Positions 34,840 to 47,219 of a stretch of DNA of 64,000 bases are shown here, piece by piece. How positions within the stretch are numbered: position 1 is the first letter of the stretch; each line of letters starts with the position of its first letter. The notes below the pieces were generated by a model that worked only from the letters and a program-made list of their open reading frames with translations, was not told the DNA's origin and did no database searches. A program made the position numbers and the translations under genes. Origin of the DNA: Terebella lapidaria (taxonomy: Eukaryota > Annelida > Polychaeta > Terebellida > Terebellidae); the NCBI GenBank assembly GCA_949152475.1, contig OX424564.1, forward strand, positions 9,796,001-9,860,000. The letters are read 5' to 3'.

Positions 34840-35410
34840 AAGCTGAATATTTGTACAGTGACTCTGGAGACCATATAGATAACCCACTAAAAAGTCCCCA
34901 TCAATCCCATGGGGGTTTTTCCCAAAAATCCAAGATGGCCGCCGTTTATACGCAAAATAGCTTGAAATTGACCTAACGAATTATCTACTGCACCTACGTT
35001 GGTGATTTTAGTGTCTACTCCCATGTTTTCTGACCCAAAGAATCTAATGGTGATATTGTTGAGTCTCTGTGACTGTTGGTTGTCTCAAAATTCAAAATGA
35101 AACCCGGGAAATTCGTAAAATCACATTTCCAGCTATATTTGACCTGCTATGGCAGATAGAAGCAAAATTTTGGTCTCTATCCCCACGTTTTCTTACCTAA
35201 GGAATCCCATGGTGATAATTCTGAGTCTATGTGACTGTTGGTTATTTCAAAATCCAAAATGGCTGCCACAAAAACCCGAGAAATTCGTAAAATCACGTTC
35301 CCAGCTATATTTCAGCTGCTATGGCAGATAGAAGCAAAATTTTGGTGTCTACTCCCACGTTTTCTGACATAAGGAATCCAATGGTGATAATGCTCAAAAT
35401 CCTTAATGAC
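34840..35410 (+). repeat. Tandem repeat of 160-170 bp, array 2 (left part)
   Basis: The same unit as at 23.3-23.9 kb, with matching points at 35011, 35172 and 35345. The LINE at 35440 interrupts it; the array resumes at 38050. Confidence 0.7.
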
Positions 35411-35784
35411 CACAACAAAACCCCGGGGAATATAGCTATATTCCCACATCTCCCACACCATTTCCATTCTTAAAGCCAAGCATCCCTACTGCCGAGTAAT
35501 GATCTGCGGTGATTACAATAAGGCAGACATCATTACACTTCGCAGTAAGGGGATGAAGCAAACAGTAAAGCGGCCAACCAGGGGCGGCAGTGTGATGGAC
35601 CTCATAATCACGGATATGGCGGACCTTTACAACGACCCTGTGATACTACCCCCGTGGGAAAGTCAGACCACTCGTCGGTGTTGTGGAACAGCAGTCACGC
35701 CCCACATCTCAGAAACGAGTACGTCGCCGCATGCCTGACTCTGCCATACAATTTGGCCAGTGGATAACTACTTATAATTGGCGA

Positions 35785-36025
35785 CCAGTTCTAGAAGCAA
35801 CCTCCACGCAAGCTAAAACTGATTCATTCTATCAAATAGTGGTAGTATGTATGGACCACTAGAAGTTCTAGTTCTAGAAGCAACCTCCACGCAAGCTAAA
35901 ACTGATTCATTCTATCAAATAGTGGTAGAATGTATGGACAACTAGAAGTTCTAGTTCTAGAAGCAACCTCCACGCTAGCTAAAACTGATTCATTCTATCA
36001 AATAGTGGTAGAACGTATGAACCAC
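35785..36025 (+). repeat. 83-bp tandem triplication inside the LINE
   Basis: CTAGAAGCAACCTCCACG starts at 35791, 35874 and 35957. The units are almost identical, so the triplication is much younger than the decay of the frame. It falls between the endonuclease and the reverse transcriptase. Confidence 0.85.
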
Positions 36026-36077
36026 CACTTCCCTGTAAAAACCACCAAATGCTGTAGCAACGATAAGCCTTGGATGA

Positions 36078-37722
36078 ATGACAAGATCAGGAACCTCGTG
36101 TGCAAACGCCAGAAAAGGTAAAGACCAGCACTGGAAAAAACTGCGAAACGAAGTCCACAGAGCCATCATCCAGGCAAAGCTGGCCTTCACCACACAGAAA
36201 CTCTCCCAAATGGATCGGGCCCAGCCGCGTACCTGGTTTCCAACCATCAAACAAATAGCAGGTATGAACACAAAGATCAACAAGATCTCTCTGCCCGGCA
36301 TAGAGCAGCACAGTGGACAAGAGCTGGCTGATGCTGTTGCTGATCACTTCGCAAGTATCTACTCAACTCTACCGAAACTTGATAACTCAAAGCTATCAGC
36401 CTACCTGCCGGCTATTGCACCGTCACCAACTGTAACTTGCGCACAAGTGTGGAAACAGATGTCGCCTATCAAAACACACAAAGCGCCAGGCCCCGACGGC
36501 TTGCCCAACCGCTTGCTAAAAGATTTTGCCTTCGAATTTAGCCAGCCATTATGCAGCATTATTAACTCCTCACTGCGAGTAGGAACAGTACCTTACCAGT
36601 GGAAGCAGGCCATTGTGGTACCTGCACCAGAGTCATACCCACTCCCTCCATGGACAAACTAAGACCAATATCCTTAACACCCACACTCGCTAAAGTTGCC
36701 GAAAGTTTCGCCACAGGATGGATGCTGAAGGACATGACCCCCAGCTTGGATCCAAGACAGTTTGGAAATAGAAGAGCCAGGTCTACAACTCACTACCTAG
36801 TACAGCTGGTACAGCACGCTCATCAAGCCCTGGAGGACGGTCAGAGCACTGATACACTTGCTGTCGATTACAGCAAGGCATTCGACCGTGTGGACATTAC
36901 GATTGCACTCCAGAAACTCCACAACCTTAACGTGCGCCGAGAGTTGTTACCATGGGTAGGAGACTTCCTGTCCGGTCGTGAGTTGTGTGTCCGAGTGAAT
37001 GGCGCCACATCAGGCTGGTTCAACCTCACATGCGGAGTCCCCCAGGGCACCAAGGTTGGGCATGTTGTGTTTCTCGCCATGGTAAATGCAGTTGCCGGGG
37101 AACATCCCGATCGCTGGAACTTTTGTGATGACATCATCGTCGCAGCAAACACAAGTGCAACAACAACCTACAATCCTGTCCTACAGAATGTGATGGATGC
37201 CATTGAAAACACTGCCAATCAGGATAACATGACAATCAATGGCAGCAAGTGTGGCAGTATAAGAATCACTGCTAGCTCCGAAGTCCCAGGCTTCGACCCT
37301 CTCACAGTAGGTGACGCCCAAATACCCCATCTGACCTCTATGAAGCTATTGGGCGTCACCATACAGCAGGATTTGAAATGGAAAGATCACGTGGAACACA
37401 TAGTAGGCAGAGCAAACTCCCGTAAGTATTTATATCCGTCTTAAAACGTGCGGGAGTACAGACAGCTGACCTAGCCCGATGTTGCTGTATGTACGTGCGA
37501 CCCCTGCTGGAGTATGCTACCCCAGTGTGGCATCCCGGGCTCACTCAGCAGCAGACGGATCTCCTGGAACGCGTGCAGAAACAGGTCTTCGCACCATGCT
37601 ACCAGGCCAGATATCGCGAAGCCCTTCATGTCACTGGTCTACCAACCCTACAGGAGCGACGGGACCAGTTCTATCTGACCTTTACTGAAGAACTCCACCA
37701 CAGCGAGTTTGCCGGATGGTAA
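36078..37722 (+). pseudogene. LINE reverse transcriptase, frameshifted
   Basis: Three overlapping frames carry the domain in order. Frame 36078-36662 has MDRAQPRTWFP and THKAPGPDGLPNRLL. Frame 36599-37444 has RPISLTPTLAK, the catalytic VDYSKAFDRVD, CGVPQGTKVG and RWNFCDDIIVAAN at residues 172-184. Frame 37489-37722 has RPLLEYATPVWHPGLT and VTGLPTLQERR. The catalytic box reads FCDD where related LINEs have YVDD or FADD: both Asp residues are kept. At least two one-base frame changes (36599-36662 and 37444-37489) disable it. The C-terminal VRPLLEYA block is typical of CR1/L2-type enzymes. Confidence 0.8.
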
Positions 37723-37859
37723 CCACCTACACGAGGGGAATGTCACAAGCGTAATCTACGCAGCAGCAATCAAATCAGTCAGCTTCCAACAAAGACAAAA
37801 CGCTTTGCCCACAGCCCCATTATGTACTGTATTAAACTTATAAATACTAGTACCTAGTT

Positions 37860-38005
37860 CCATCACAAATTAACCCTGGACCACAGTGTGTGTCTATTTT
37901 ATTACCTGTATGTATGTGTGTTGTTTATCCATTTTTTATCATGTCAAAAACAAATATTCAGCCTTTTGGCTGCTATGTTTTCCTTTTAATCAATAAACCA
38001 TCAAT

Positions 38006-38007
<2 letters not shown>
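37860..38007 (+). other. LINE 3' untranslated region
   Basis: Non-coding sequence between the end of the protein remnants and the (TAA)n tail; includes CAGCCTTTTGGCTGC, a small hairpin of the kind found near LINE 3' ends. Confidence 0.45.

Positions 38008-38050
<43 letters not shown>
38008..38050 (+). repeat. (TAA)n LINE tail
   Basis: About 14 perfect TAA units that end exactly where the 160-bp array resumes. Confidence 0.85.
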
Positions 38051-38310
38051 TCCAGCTTCTATGGCAGATTGAGGCAACATTTTGGTGTCTACCCCCATAT
38101 TTTCTGACCCAAGGATTACAGTGGTGATAATGCCGTGTCTCTGGTACTGTTGGTTGCCTTAGTAATAAATATGGCTGCCATCATAATTTGTGAAAAATAT
38201 GTCAACCCGGTTTCGATTATATATCTGCTTCTGTGGCAAATAAAAAATGTTGGTGTCTATATTCAGGATTTACCCAGTGAAATAAAGATCAGCACCAGTA
38301 GACCCCATAT
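38050..38310 (+). repeat. Tandem repeat of 160-170 bp, array 2 (right part)
   Basis: Matching points at 38086 and 38252. It continues the array cut by the LINE. At about 38300 it passes into sequence that, at 23.9 kb, is interrupted by the Tc1/mariner-like element. Confidence 0.65.
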
Positions 38311-38616
38311 TCAACTAACAAGTGAAAAATGCCACATGATCTCTGACCTGAAGATATCTCTGTATAACTCATACAAGATCTCTTTACTAACTGATAAACT
38401 GAAGTTTAGAATCAACACAGACATTGGCTTACCACAATTTATTGATGCAACATAATGACAATCACAGTGACGAATTGCCGAATTGAATTTGCAGGAATGT
38501 GGAGGGACTGCATCTTAGCAGAGCCATTTTCTCAAAAGAGACAACTCAGTGTTGTCATGACTGAGAGTAGCTTTTCATCTTTTCAGTAGTAGCTTGGAAT
38601 AAGTCCACCATACGTC

Positions 38617-38824
38617 CGTCAGCACACGCAGCGGCCAGCAAATGAACCTAGATGTACTGTTCACGAGGAGAGAAACGTTTGCTTCCCGGTCTATCAGCGT
38701 ACAGGGTCCTCATCTGTGGAATGAGCTATCTCAGGAATTGAAAGTTGAACTAAATCACGAAAACTTCAAGATAGGACTCAAAATATTTTTAATATATAAT
38801 GACATTTATTTTGTACATGTATAA
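38617..38824 (+). pseudogene. LINE 3'-terminal coding fragment
   Basis: An open frame reads RRETFASRSISVQGPHLWNE, then KVELNHENFKIGLKIF, ending at TAG/TAA about 38822. The motif S-I-S-V-Q-G-P-x-L-W-N-x-L followed by F-K-x-x-L-K is the common C-terminal tail of CR1/L2-type ORF2 proteins. Only this tail is present, so it is a strongly 5'-truncated LINE. A more damaged duplicate lies at 31590-31735. Confidence 0.7.
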
Positions 38825-40200
38825 TGTTCCAAGGTACCAATAAATGATGTAAGGCGCATCTGACAATAGCTTAAATGCCCTTTTAATGCGCTATATATAT
38901 AAAGTTGATATACGACTACATGTATTATCTACGTCAACTTTTGTTTCCACGAATATGACGGCAAGGACAGGCAGTTTATTTATGACCAGCAATACCTATC
39001 TGTCCGGAACATGACATTCACTATTTTGTCTTTCTTCAAAAGATCCAATTGTGGGAAGTTCTAAAGCCTTGCTCATCTCGATTGGTGCCAGAGGAAATTG
39101 CTTGTCTCATGTGTCACAAACATCATTTTGACCGTGTTCATGGTTGGGCATTTGACCATATGATTAGGCTCATTATACCTGAATTGATATATTTAGTAGA
39201 CAGTTTGAAAAGGCTATAAATGGTGCATGAATAGGAACACATAATTGTCCTCAACCTAAATTTATCACGAGGTATGGACACGTGAGAATTCATATTCAAA
39301 CACCATGTTACTCACCAATGATCTTGAGGTATATAGTTACTATAAAAACATGAGTCTATATGAGTCTAAAAGTTTATACCTGAGGGGCATCTGTAGTCGT
39401 TAATCAAGCGTTAGAAAGTGATATATGGAACAATAGATTGGTAACATTCATGCTAACGGAAAAGTTCCCAAGACAACCGAATAGAAACGTTGAGTGTGTG
39501 AGAAGAAAAATGTGACCAGAATGTCAAATAGGATCGCTAATTAAAATGAATCTCACTCAAGTCTGAGACCACTCAGTACACCGATAGAGGATAAGCCAAT
39601 AATACTGATGGCGAATGCGAGAAAGTTCCTGCAGCCAGTTTGTGAATGTGGATGATGTGTTCTTATGTAATTGTGAAGGAAACATCAAGTCGCATACAAT
39701 AAATAACAATCGAGTTGCAACTGTATTTTTATATACCAGCCTAACGAGATTAATTGGATGCTCGTCCCTTCTCCTCAGAATAGATGGTGTCATGTCAGGG
39801 TTTGGTTGCCTTTCTTGGGGAATAAACATTCCAGCTGCACAAGGAGCGTCTCATTCCGGAAGTAACAAAGACAGTTGAGTACACTACACCATCTATTATT
39901 TACTGCAGGCATAGGATATCTTCCGACTGCAACACATTATATGCTTAGTACGATATACGAGTTAAAGTTTTTTGAAAGTATTTGAAAATGAGTGTTAATG
40001 ATACATAAATCTGTAAATCTAACTGCGACCCTATTCACTGAATACTGTTTGGCCTTCACATTCTATATACAGGCTATAGAATGTGGAAAGAAGATGAAAT
40101 CAGATTCGAAATCTCCTCAACTGAATTTTTATTTTGGAGTTATTTGTTCTGTTCATTCTTAGAAAGCTCAAATGTACATTTGATCTAATTCTGCTGGTAA
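38617..40200 (+). repeat. Duplicated block, copy 2 (LINE 3' end, block U, module S1)
   Basis: The same order as 31590-33600, lacking about 480 bp after the LINE end. The S1 module is at 39600-39930. Confidence 0.65.
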
Positions 40201-40249
40201 GCTACATCACCCTGATACCATGACATATTGTGAGACTGATAGTAGATAA

Positions 40250-41920
40250 GTTTTTAGTATACTGTTTGGCACAGGCGTTATATACAATGTCTTATTATGT
40301 GTGGTTGTGTATTATGTATCGAATGTCTTGTGTCGGATGTCTTATGTGTGTTTGTAAATATGTATAGACTTGAGATACATTATGGGTAGTGGTCGTGTTC
40401 ACTCAGGACAATGAAGTAGAAGTGATTCAAACCCAGTGGGTAGGTCCGTCCAGTAGAAGGGCTAGGGGCATTTGGCCACTTTTCAAGTCATACGAACTGC
40501 TCGAGAAGACGATAAGGGAGAAATTGCAAGTAGACGAATCCTGGAGAACATAAATGCTGTTTTTTTGTAGATGTCGTCAGTATGAACTTTCCATCGCATT
40601 ATTTGCGATAGTGTTGCCATACCACCACATTTTTCTGTCAAATCACACTTTTCTACTTGAGATTTCTATCTAGAAGAATTGTGGACAGTCTGGCTGAGAT
40701 TTAATTTCTGTTTCCATACAGCTTATTATCAACAGGAGAAAAATAAGGTGAAAGAGGCAGGGTTTACCTCAGACGTGGACTGTAATTCAGAGGTTCAAAC
40801 GATCTGAGTCATTATGAAGCAAAGTGACTATACTGAAAGTCTCTCAGACCCAGGATGCACAACAGTTCATTTCTGTGATGAGTGTTTTTGGAGTGCCCTC
40901 TTTATGGTCTTTTATTTATCAGTTTCTGACAAAGCACAGGGGTCAGCTGTGAATTCCTTTTTTCACAACAGGAAACGCAAGACTCTGCCGAAATGGAGCT
41001 CGGATGAGCCCCTCAAGTCAGCCAAGCAACAGCTAGGTAAAAGACGTACAGCACAGTCGATGGAACATATGATTTGGGGTTGCCAAGTGACATATTCCAC
41101 CAACATCTGTCGAAGATGGTCTGAGCTTGGAATCGAAGTTGAAGGACAAGGCTCGCAAAACGTTTTTATTATACTGTTTATCCCAGGAGTTATTAATACA
41201 TGTATAGAATGTCTTATCATGTAATACGGTTAATTATTTTAGACTGGGATACACAGACACATCATGCATGTATAGTGGTCGAATCCACTTAGGACAATGT
41301 AATGGAAGTGATTCCAGCCCAGCCGGCATGTCCAAGGGAGTCTAGAGTCTATTAATCACCCTTCAAGAAATGTAAATTTATTGAGAAGGTGATACGGGTG
41401 AAATTGCAAGTGGTCAAATCCTGGCCAACATTTGAACTGCTGTTTTTTCTATAGATGTCGTAAGAATTCCCCATCGAGATCTATATTATCATTCCCCCTG
41501 AACTAAATTCGGCCGATAATACTAGTGGTCATTGTGTCACGCCCCCACAATTTTTTGGCGGTCAAATTGCAATTTTGATTTAGATTTCGAAATCAGATTT
41601 CGATCTCATCGAATTGTTAACAGTATGCCTGAGATTTAATTTTCATGTCCATACAGCTATTCATCAACAGGGGAAGAATAAGATGGAAGATGCAGAGTTT
41701 ACATCAGACTTATAGAAACTTTCTCAGACGCAGGATGCACTGCAGTCCATTCCTGTGATGAATGCTGCCCCTATAATCCATGGTTTTTGGAGCAGATGTG
41801 TTATTCTTTGCTCAAAGAATGAAACCCAAGGCTCCCCAAAAATGAAGCTCGGATGAGGACTGGCCTCTCAAGTCAACCAAGCGTCCTCTGGTTAGAGGAA
41901 TAATACCGGTACTCATCCTT
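40250..41920 (+). repeat. Diverged tandem duplication, unit of about 900 bp
   Basis: 40250-41000 resembles 41165-41920. Shared pieces include CAGGACAATG (40399 and 41288), GAAGTGATTC and CTCAGACCCAGGATGCAC / CTCAGACGCAGGATGCAC (40844 and 41723). A 136-codon frame at 40814-41224 in the first unit is not open in the second, so coding is unlikely. Confidence 0.55.
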
Positions 41921-43268
41921 TCACTGGTGACCAGGGTATGCCGACATCCGTTGACTGCTTGTCATTATCACTGTCATGAAAATCTATCCTAAGATGATGG
42001 CGACCAACCTGACTCACTTCGAGCACCGAACTCATCCACACGGATACTCAACAATTCAACTGGGAGGAACAGCTCCAACTGGACAGCCACGTGTACATAT
42101 GATGTGGAGTAGTTGCTATCTCTGAATAGGCTACCTGCCATCATCATTGGTGTAAGATGAATGTCATAGAGAAAATCTAATTCTGATATAATTATTTCTG
42201 ATACATATCTTGGTTGAAGGAGCTGTTGATCCTTCCTAAATATTCCAGTGACTGATGAGATCAGATTCGAAATCTGGTCACAGCCTTAGATCAGCCAGGC
42301 TCACTTCGAGGCTCGAGCTCATCAGCTTTGAGTGATGGACGCATGTCTGATGCACGACCTGGCATCACAGTATAACTGGAATTACCAACATGGATGGTAA
42401 TGGCAGGCTGCATAGCCGAAATAGGCATTTGTGCAGTTGTAGCTTTGCGATGTTGTCACATGTATTGTATGTATATGTTGCACTCAGATGGCGGAACATG
42501 GTGTTTGATTCCGTGTTAACGTGCCAGTGATTACAAAATCTTTAATTCTGAAGTTTTTGGAAGTGAGCGGGGGTTTACATTGTACGTTTCAACATATTGC
42601 TCTCGCATGCAAGTCGACAAGTAATGTATTGCAGAGAAAACACAAATATTCACTTTTCTTTTTGCAGGTATAATTTTCAATAACCCAGTGATATCGTCTC
42701 AACTGTCACTATCGTGGGACATTTTATCAATCGTTATCTCCCATAAACTTGTTGAACATAAATTTCAGAATAAAATAAATACATATAGGAATGCAGGTGT
42801 TACTACTTAAACCAAGCAAATTCGTTTGTGGCGCTTTGTAGAACTAACCGATATGCATACTTCCCAATAGTATCGTAGAAGTGTGTCCTGGTGCCCAATA
42901 TCTAAAAGTATATTCACAATGTCATTGTTTGGTCGACTCCATAACTCTGTGGAAAGTTCCAGACCAAGTATACACACGATGTCGTCTCACAATCGATAAT
43001 TGCGTGATGGAGTTTATTGTGTCACAACCATTTAGCCATTTTGGTTGTTTTAGATTATGGGACCTTTCCTATACAATTGTAACTGTGTATATGCAAGTAA
43101 GCGTCAGGAAATGGAGTAACGGACACGTGTCACCTCTTATCAGTGCACAGCTCGATTCCAATATGGAGAATGGGAAGTTTATTTGAGTTTGTAGAGTAGA
43201 AAATCCATACAGAGAGCAGCGGTGTTTTGACCACTCGCCCCTGTTTGCCTGTTTTTAGTTGACTGTCA
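41921..43268. other. No recognisable feature
   Basis: A+T-rich spacer. A 101-codon open frame at 42881-43186 has no motif and no splice sites of quality. Nothing is called. Confidence 0.4.
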
Positions 43269-43270
43269 TA

Positions 43271-43961
43271 CAGTAAACTCTCGTTATAACAAAGTCGATG
43301 GGACCCATGTGAGTACTTCGTTATAAAAGGAGTTTGTAATAAAAGAAGTTTAGATGTTGTTTCTCGTTCATTTTCCATGTGGTTTCTCTCAAAATAGGAT
43401 CAAAAGTAGTTCGTTTTTGTTGATAAATAGATACACATTTTGATTTGGCAGCCATGATGACTTTTTATAAATTAGTTCATAATTTGCTCTATTCATACTG
43501 TCCGCCCTGTAAAACATTATCAACATTCTATTGGTACATAATTTACTCAATATGAAAAAATCTGCTCGGCATCATGTGAAAAGAAGACTGTAACTACCTC
43601 TTGAAACCACATAGCCGACCTAATTACAATCGACCAGTGACACGTGCAGACAGCCGACAACAAAAATCACAGCCTGCAGTGCACCAATAGCCAATGTATT
43701 CGGCCACGAATTCTATCTGAGGCGCGATTGTCAAGAAACCAATGGGGCGTTGACCAGCTTCAATGACTTCGCTTTAACCGTAGTAATTTCAATGTATTTG
43801 ATGGGGTTGGGACCAGCTCATGTGTTTGATATAAGCGAAATTTCGTTATATCCGGCTTCGTTTGTAATGTAATTGAATGGGGACTGGGCAGGACCATCAA
43901 CCTGCTTCGTTATAAGTGGGTACTTCGATATATCCGACTTTGAAATAACGAGAGTTTACTG
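43271..43961. mobile_element. 691-bp pogo/Tigger-like MITE
   Basis: The ends are inverted repeats starting CAGTAAACTCTCGTTAT, with TA on each side (43269-43270 and 43962-43963). CAGTNNACTCTCGTTATAAC-type ends with TA duplications are well known for pogo/Tigger elements of the Tc1/mariner superfamily. CTTCGTTATAA motifs recur inside near both ends. No transposase frame is present. Confidence 0.8.
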
Positions 43962-43964
43962 TAC

Positions 43965-46150
43965 TTGGTATACATCATATAAGGACCAAGTTATTTGGTA
44001 TTCCACTTGAAAACAAGGGTATAGATGCTATCAACGTCAGCAAAATCCTCCACAATAAAAAAAGTTAAATCGAATATACCCACTTACTTTAAAGAACGTG
44101 GTAGTCCTTTGATTTCCTACACTTACACCAGACCAATTGCATCCAGGATATTCAACCACAAGTCTGCACTAAAACATTTCAATGTGCATGATTTCTAAGC
44201 CAACCCACTATCATGTTCATGTACTTTATCACCCCACTTGTATAGTCCCGTTGGGCACATAGTCACAGGTGACTTGGACATTGTCGAGAATGATTTTTTG
44301 AGACAACTATTACAGAAATGTCCTAAATACCGTGAAGCCCAACCATTCAACTGGAAATTCAATTTCAAATTGATCATGTTGAAGACTATGCAAGGAAGTG
44401 GGCTAGACGTGAGGAGGTTGAGGCCGAAACCCTGTCAGAATGGGTTAAGGATGTACGGACATGTGTCCGAAATAGAATACAAAAAGTGAAAGAATCAATG
44501 AACAACAACCCAAAATCAGTACTGGGAGATCCTGATGTTCATATATATTTGCAAAGTTTACATGAGAAATTTGTCATGATACCAGCAGACAAGGCATCTA
44601 ACAACATTGTTTTTGTTTGCAAGAAATATTATTATCAATGCCTCATTGATGAATTTTGGCACATACAGCAACCCAACATATACACCTGCACTATTATCTA
44701 AATAGGAAGTGCTGGACAACCATAAATTTGTCCTGGTGTCTAATAATATCAACATCAGTCAGAAGGAAATGGAACTTCCTAGTTTATATTGGATACCTAA
44801 ATTACACAAATGTCCATACAAACAGCGTTATATTGCAGGTTCTGTTGTATGTTCTACTAAACCCCTTTCATCACTCCTAACTAAACTGTTATCTGCAGTG
44901 AAGGAAGGGCTTATGCCAGAAATGGTATAAACCAAATGTGGATATTGAAGAACTCCAAAGAGTTAATACATAACCTTAAATCTAATTCATTTTCCACTGT
45001 CAACAGCTTTCGAACATATGACTTTTCCACACTGTACACTACTATCCCTCATACTAAGCTGAACCCGAGGTTGAAGGATATTATTCAACAATCATTTTTG
45101 CACAAGAATGGCAAAAGACGCTATAAATATCTTGTGGTTAATCGCAAATCAGTTTATTTTATTAAAGAACACACTGCCTGTGCAACTAAATATGATGAAC
45201 ATGATATCGTTAGTATGCTGGAATTTCTCACTGACAACATATTTGTTGAATTCGGTGGTGTTATTATCCAACAAACGGTTGGTATCCCTATGGTACCAAT
45301 TGTGCACCACTATTAGCGGACTTGTTCCTATACTCATATGAAGCTGAGTTCATCCAAAATCTTATGAAAAGAGGAGATAAACGATTGGCCAGTTCGTTCA
45401 ATTTTACCTACAGGTATATTGATGATGTCATATCCTTGAATAACCCTAGATTTGGTGAATACCTACAGCAGATATATCCAGACGAACTGGAAATCAACGA
45501 AACAACTGATTCTCCAGTGTCAGCTTTTTATCTTGACATTTATCTCGAAATTGACCATAAAGGCAAACTGTGTACAAGGTTATATGACAAACGTGACGAT
45601 TTTGATTTTCCCATTATCAACTTTCCTGTCTTGAGCAGTAATATCCCAGCATCACCAGCCTATGGCGTCTACGTGTCCCAGTTAATTCTTTATGCTAGAG
45701 CATGTTCATCATACCAGGAATTCATAGTTAGAGCACAGGTTCTGACCACCAAATTGCTCAAACAAGGATACCAAATGCCTAGGCTGAGGTCGACATTCAA
45801 GAAGTTTTATGGTCGTCACTATGATCTGGTTGAAGGTTACGCCAAGCCTGTCACACATATGATGGAAGATATCATCCCATCCTTATAGTCTTGTGCATAT
45901 TTCCGTCTCGATATGTCAGTGTGGATATCACAGCGGGTGTCGCATGCGGGGCAGGAGATGCTCACTCTTCCGGAGCACCTGATCTCACACTCAGCTGGCT
46001 GGGTGTCTGTGATATTCACATGGTTTCGACTTTGATACTTTAGTATCTCTCGGATTTGACTACTCACACTGATCTTGTAAAATTCGTCCATGGATTCGGT
46101 CTTGGAATATGAATTTGTCTGTTTATCGGTATCCATTTCTACCTATATAA
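43965..46150 (+). mobile_element. Penelope-like retroelement remnant
   Basis: A single-enzyme retroelement lies in pieces over about 2.2 kb, from GIPLENKGIDAINVSKIL near 43995 to the end of the reverse transcriptase at 45888 and some 3' flank. No LTR, no endonuclease of the LINE kind and no GIY-YIG domain were seen. At least five frame changes show it is dead. It begins right beside the pogo-like MITE. A related family is very common in invertebrate genomes. Confidence 0.6.
44238..45888 (+). pseudogene. Penelope-like reverse transcriptase, multiply frameshifted
   Basis: Five consecutive frames carry the domain: 44238-44489 (GHIVTGDLDIVENDFL, KCPKYREAQPF), 44486-44701 (MIPADKASNNIVFVCKK), 44709-44930 (LPSLYWIPKLHKCPYKQ), 44936-45316 (YDFSTLYTTIPHTKL with the first catalytic Asp, ending at QQTVGIPM) and 45322-45888 (LFNFTYRYIDDVISLN region with YIDD at residues 32-35, YDKRDDFDFPI). 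The D-F-S-T-L-Y-T-T-I-P and Y-R-Y-I-D-D boxes resemble the D-x-x-S-L-Y/F-T-N-I-P and Y-V-D-D boxes of Penelope-like enzymes. One clear break is a lost G after GIPM near 45290. Another is in an A-run near 44062. Confidence 0.7.
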
Positions 46151-47219
46151 TTCCGTAAACATGATAAAGATTGTGTAGATTTGAAGAGATTCATATGTCT
46201 TTATGCAAATGCCCTTATGCCCATTGGATCGTGTTCAAAACTTCATGATCGCAAGTATACTGGGGGTACATCGGTTGATAAGAAGGGAACCGTTACGTGC
46301 ACAAATATTTCATGATAAACTTTTTTGCCCCCGACCATTATCACATTTAGAATGGTCAGCAATACGTTCGCATTAAAAGTGAAATCTTTCGGAACAGTGC
46401 TCAAGCCCTGGTGATTTCAACAAGCCATCCCCACGGAGTCGGGGAATACCAGGAGAGCCGCTGTCTGATCGGTCAAATGTTTCGAAGTACTCGCAATATT
46501 TTGCGGTTGTCAGGCATGAAGGAAATTTGCGAACAATTCACAAAACTGGACTATATTTTTCTAATGATTGCCTCCATCTGCTTGTTGACACTAACATTTT
46601 TAAAACAAATGCTTCGGTACTATTGCAGGACCGGACCAACGCATCTATCCATGGGCCGTTTTAATCGTATTTGAGTATGTCGCCTCCTCATGGAGGCGAC
46701 AATGAGCTATCACTCATTTATATTCGGTCGATGAATATACAGTAGCTAGATCTATTATTGTTGCCTGCTGTTCCTGCTCACAACTACTACAAGGGTCCTG
46801 GAGGTCCAAAACTGAAATGACTCTGGTAGCTAAATTCCCTACTAAGCCACTAGATCACGCCTGTAGGGAACCAGCACACAAAGGATACTGGGGTAGTGCA
46901 GGACCAGTATGGCCTTCACGCATCATATTCAGCTGTAATTGCAATGCAGACCCAGTATTCAACATACTTAGTAGTGGATCCATAATGGGCAAGTTCCGGC
47001 CAGATCAGTAATAAATAAGTATTCACCAATGGACCAGGAACAGCCTTTTACTGGCTCTGTATGGGTTCGCTAGTGGCCATTCTACTGGGCCAGTTTTGAG
47101 CTATTGTGCAGACATGTACATATCCTGTACTCGATGTATCATACCAGAAGTCCAATGCTGAATGGGACACTAAGAGGGGTTTAGCCTCGCCATTAGTCGG
47201 CCAAGACTGATGGCGAAAG
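46151..47219. other. Spacer with one small hairpin
   Basis: No gene is recognised. GTCGCCTCC and GGAGGCGAC form a perfect 9-bp stem with a 4-base loop at 46678-46699. A 64-codon frame at 46817-47011 has no motif. Confidence 0.4.

Larger units (their letters stand above)
35440..38051 (+). mobile_element. 5'-truncated, frame-broken LINE with (TAA)n tail
   Basis: The 5' part of the element is missing: it begins within the endonuclease (CGDYN at about 35505, GKSDHS near 35665 in another frame). Reverse transcriptase and the C-terminal region follow, and it ends in (TAA)n at 38008-38050. It sits inside the 160-bp tandem array. The tail and protein layout suit the CR1/L2 group, but the clade is not resolved. 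The reading frame is broken several times, so the copy is dead. Confidence 0.75.

Noticed and set aside
40814..41224. 136-codon frame as a host gene
   Set aside because: The tandem duplicate at 41.7 kb does not keep the frame, and no domain is recognised.
46678..46699. Rho-independent-like terminator hairpin
   Set aside because: A 9-bp stem in animal DNA without a T-run or a gene before it has no such role.
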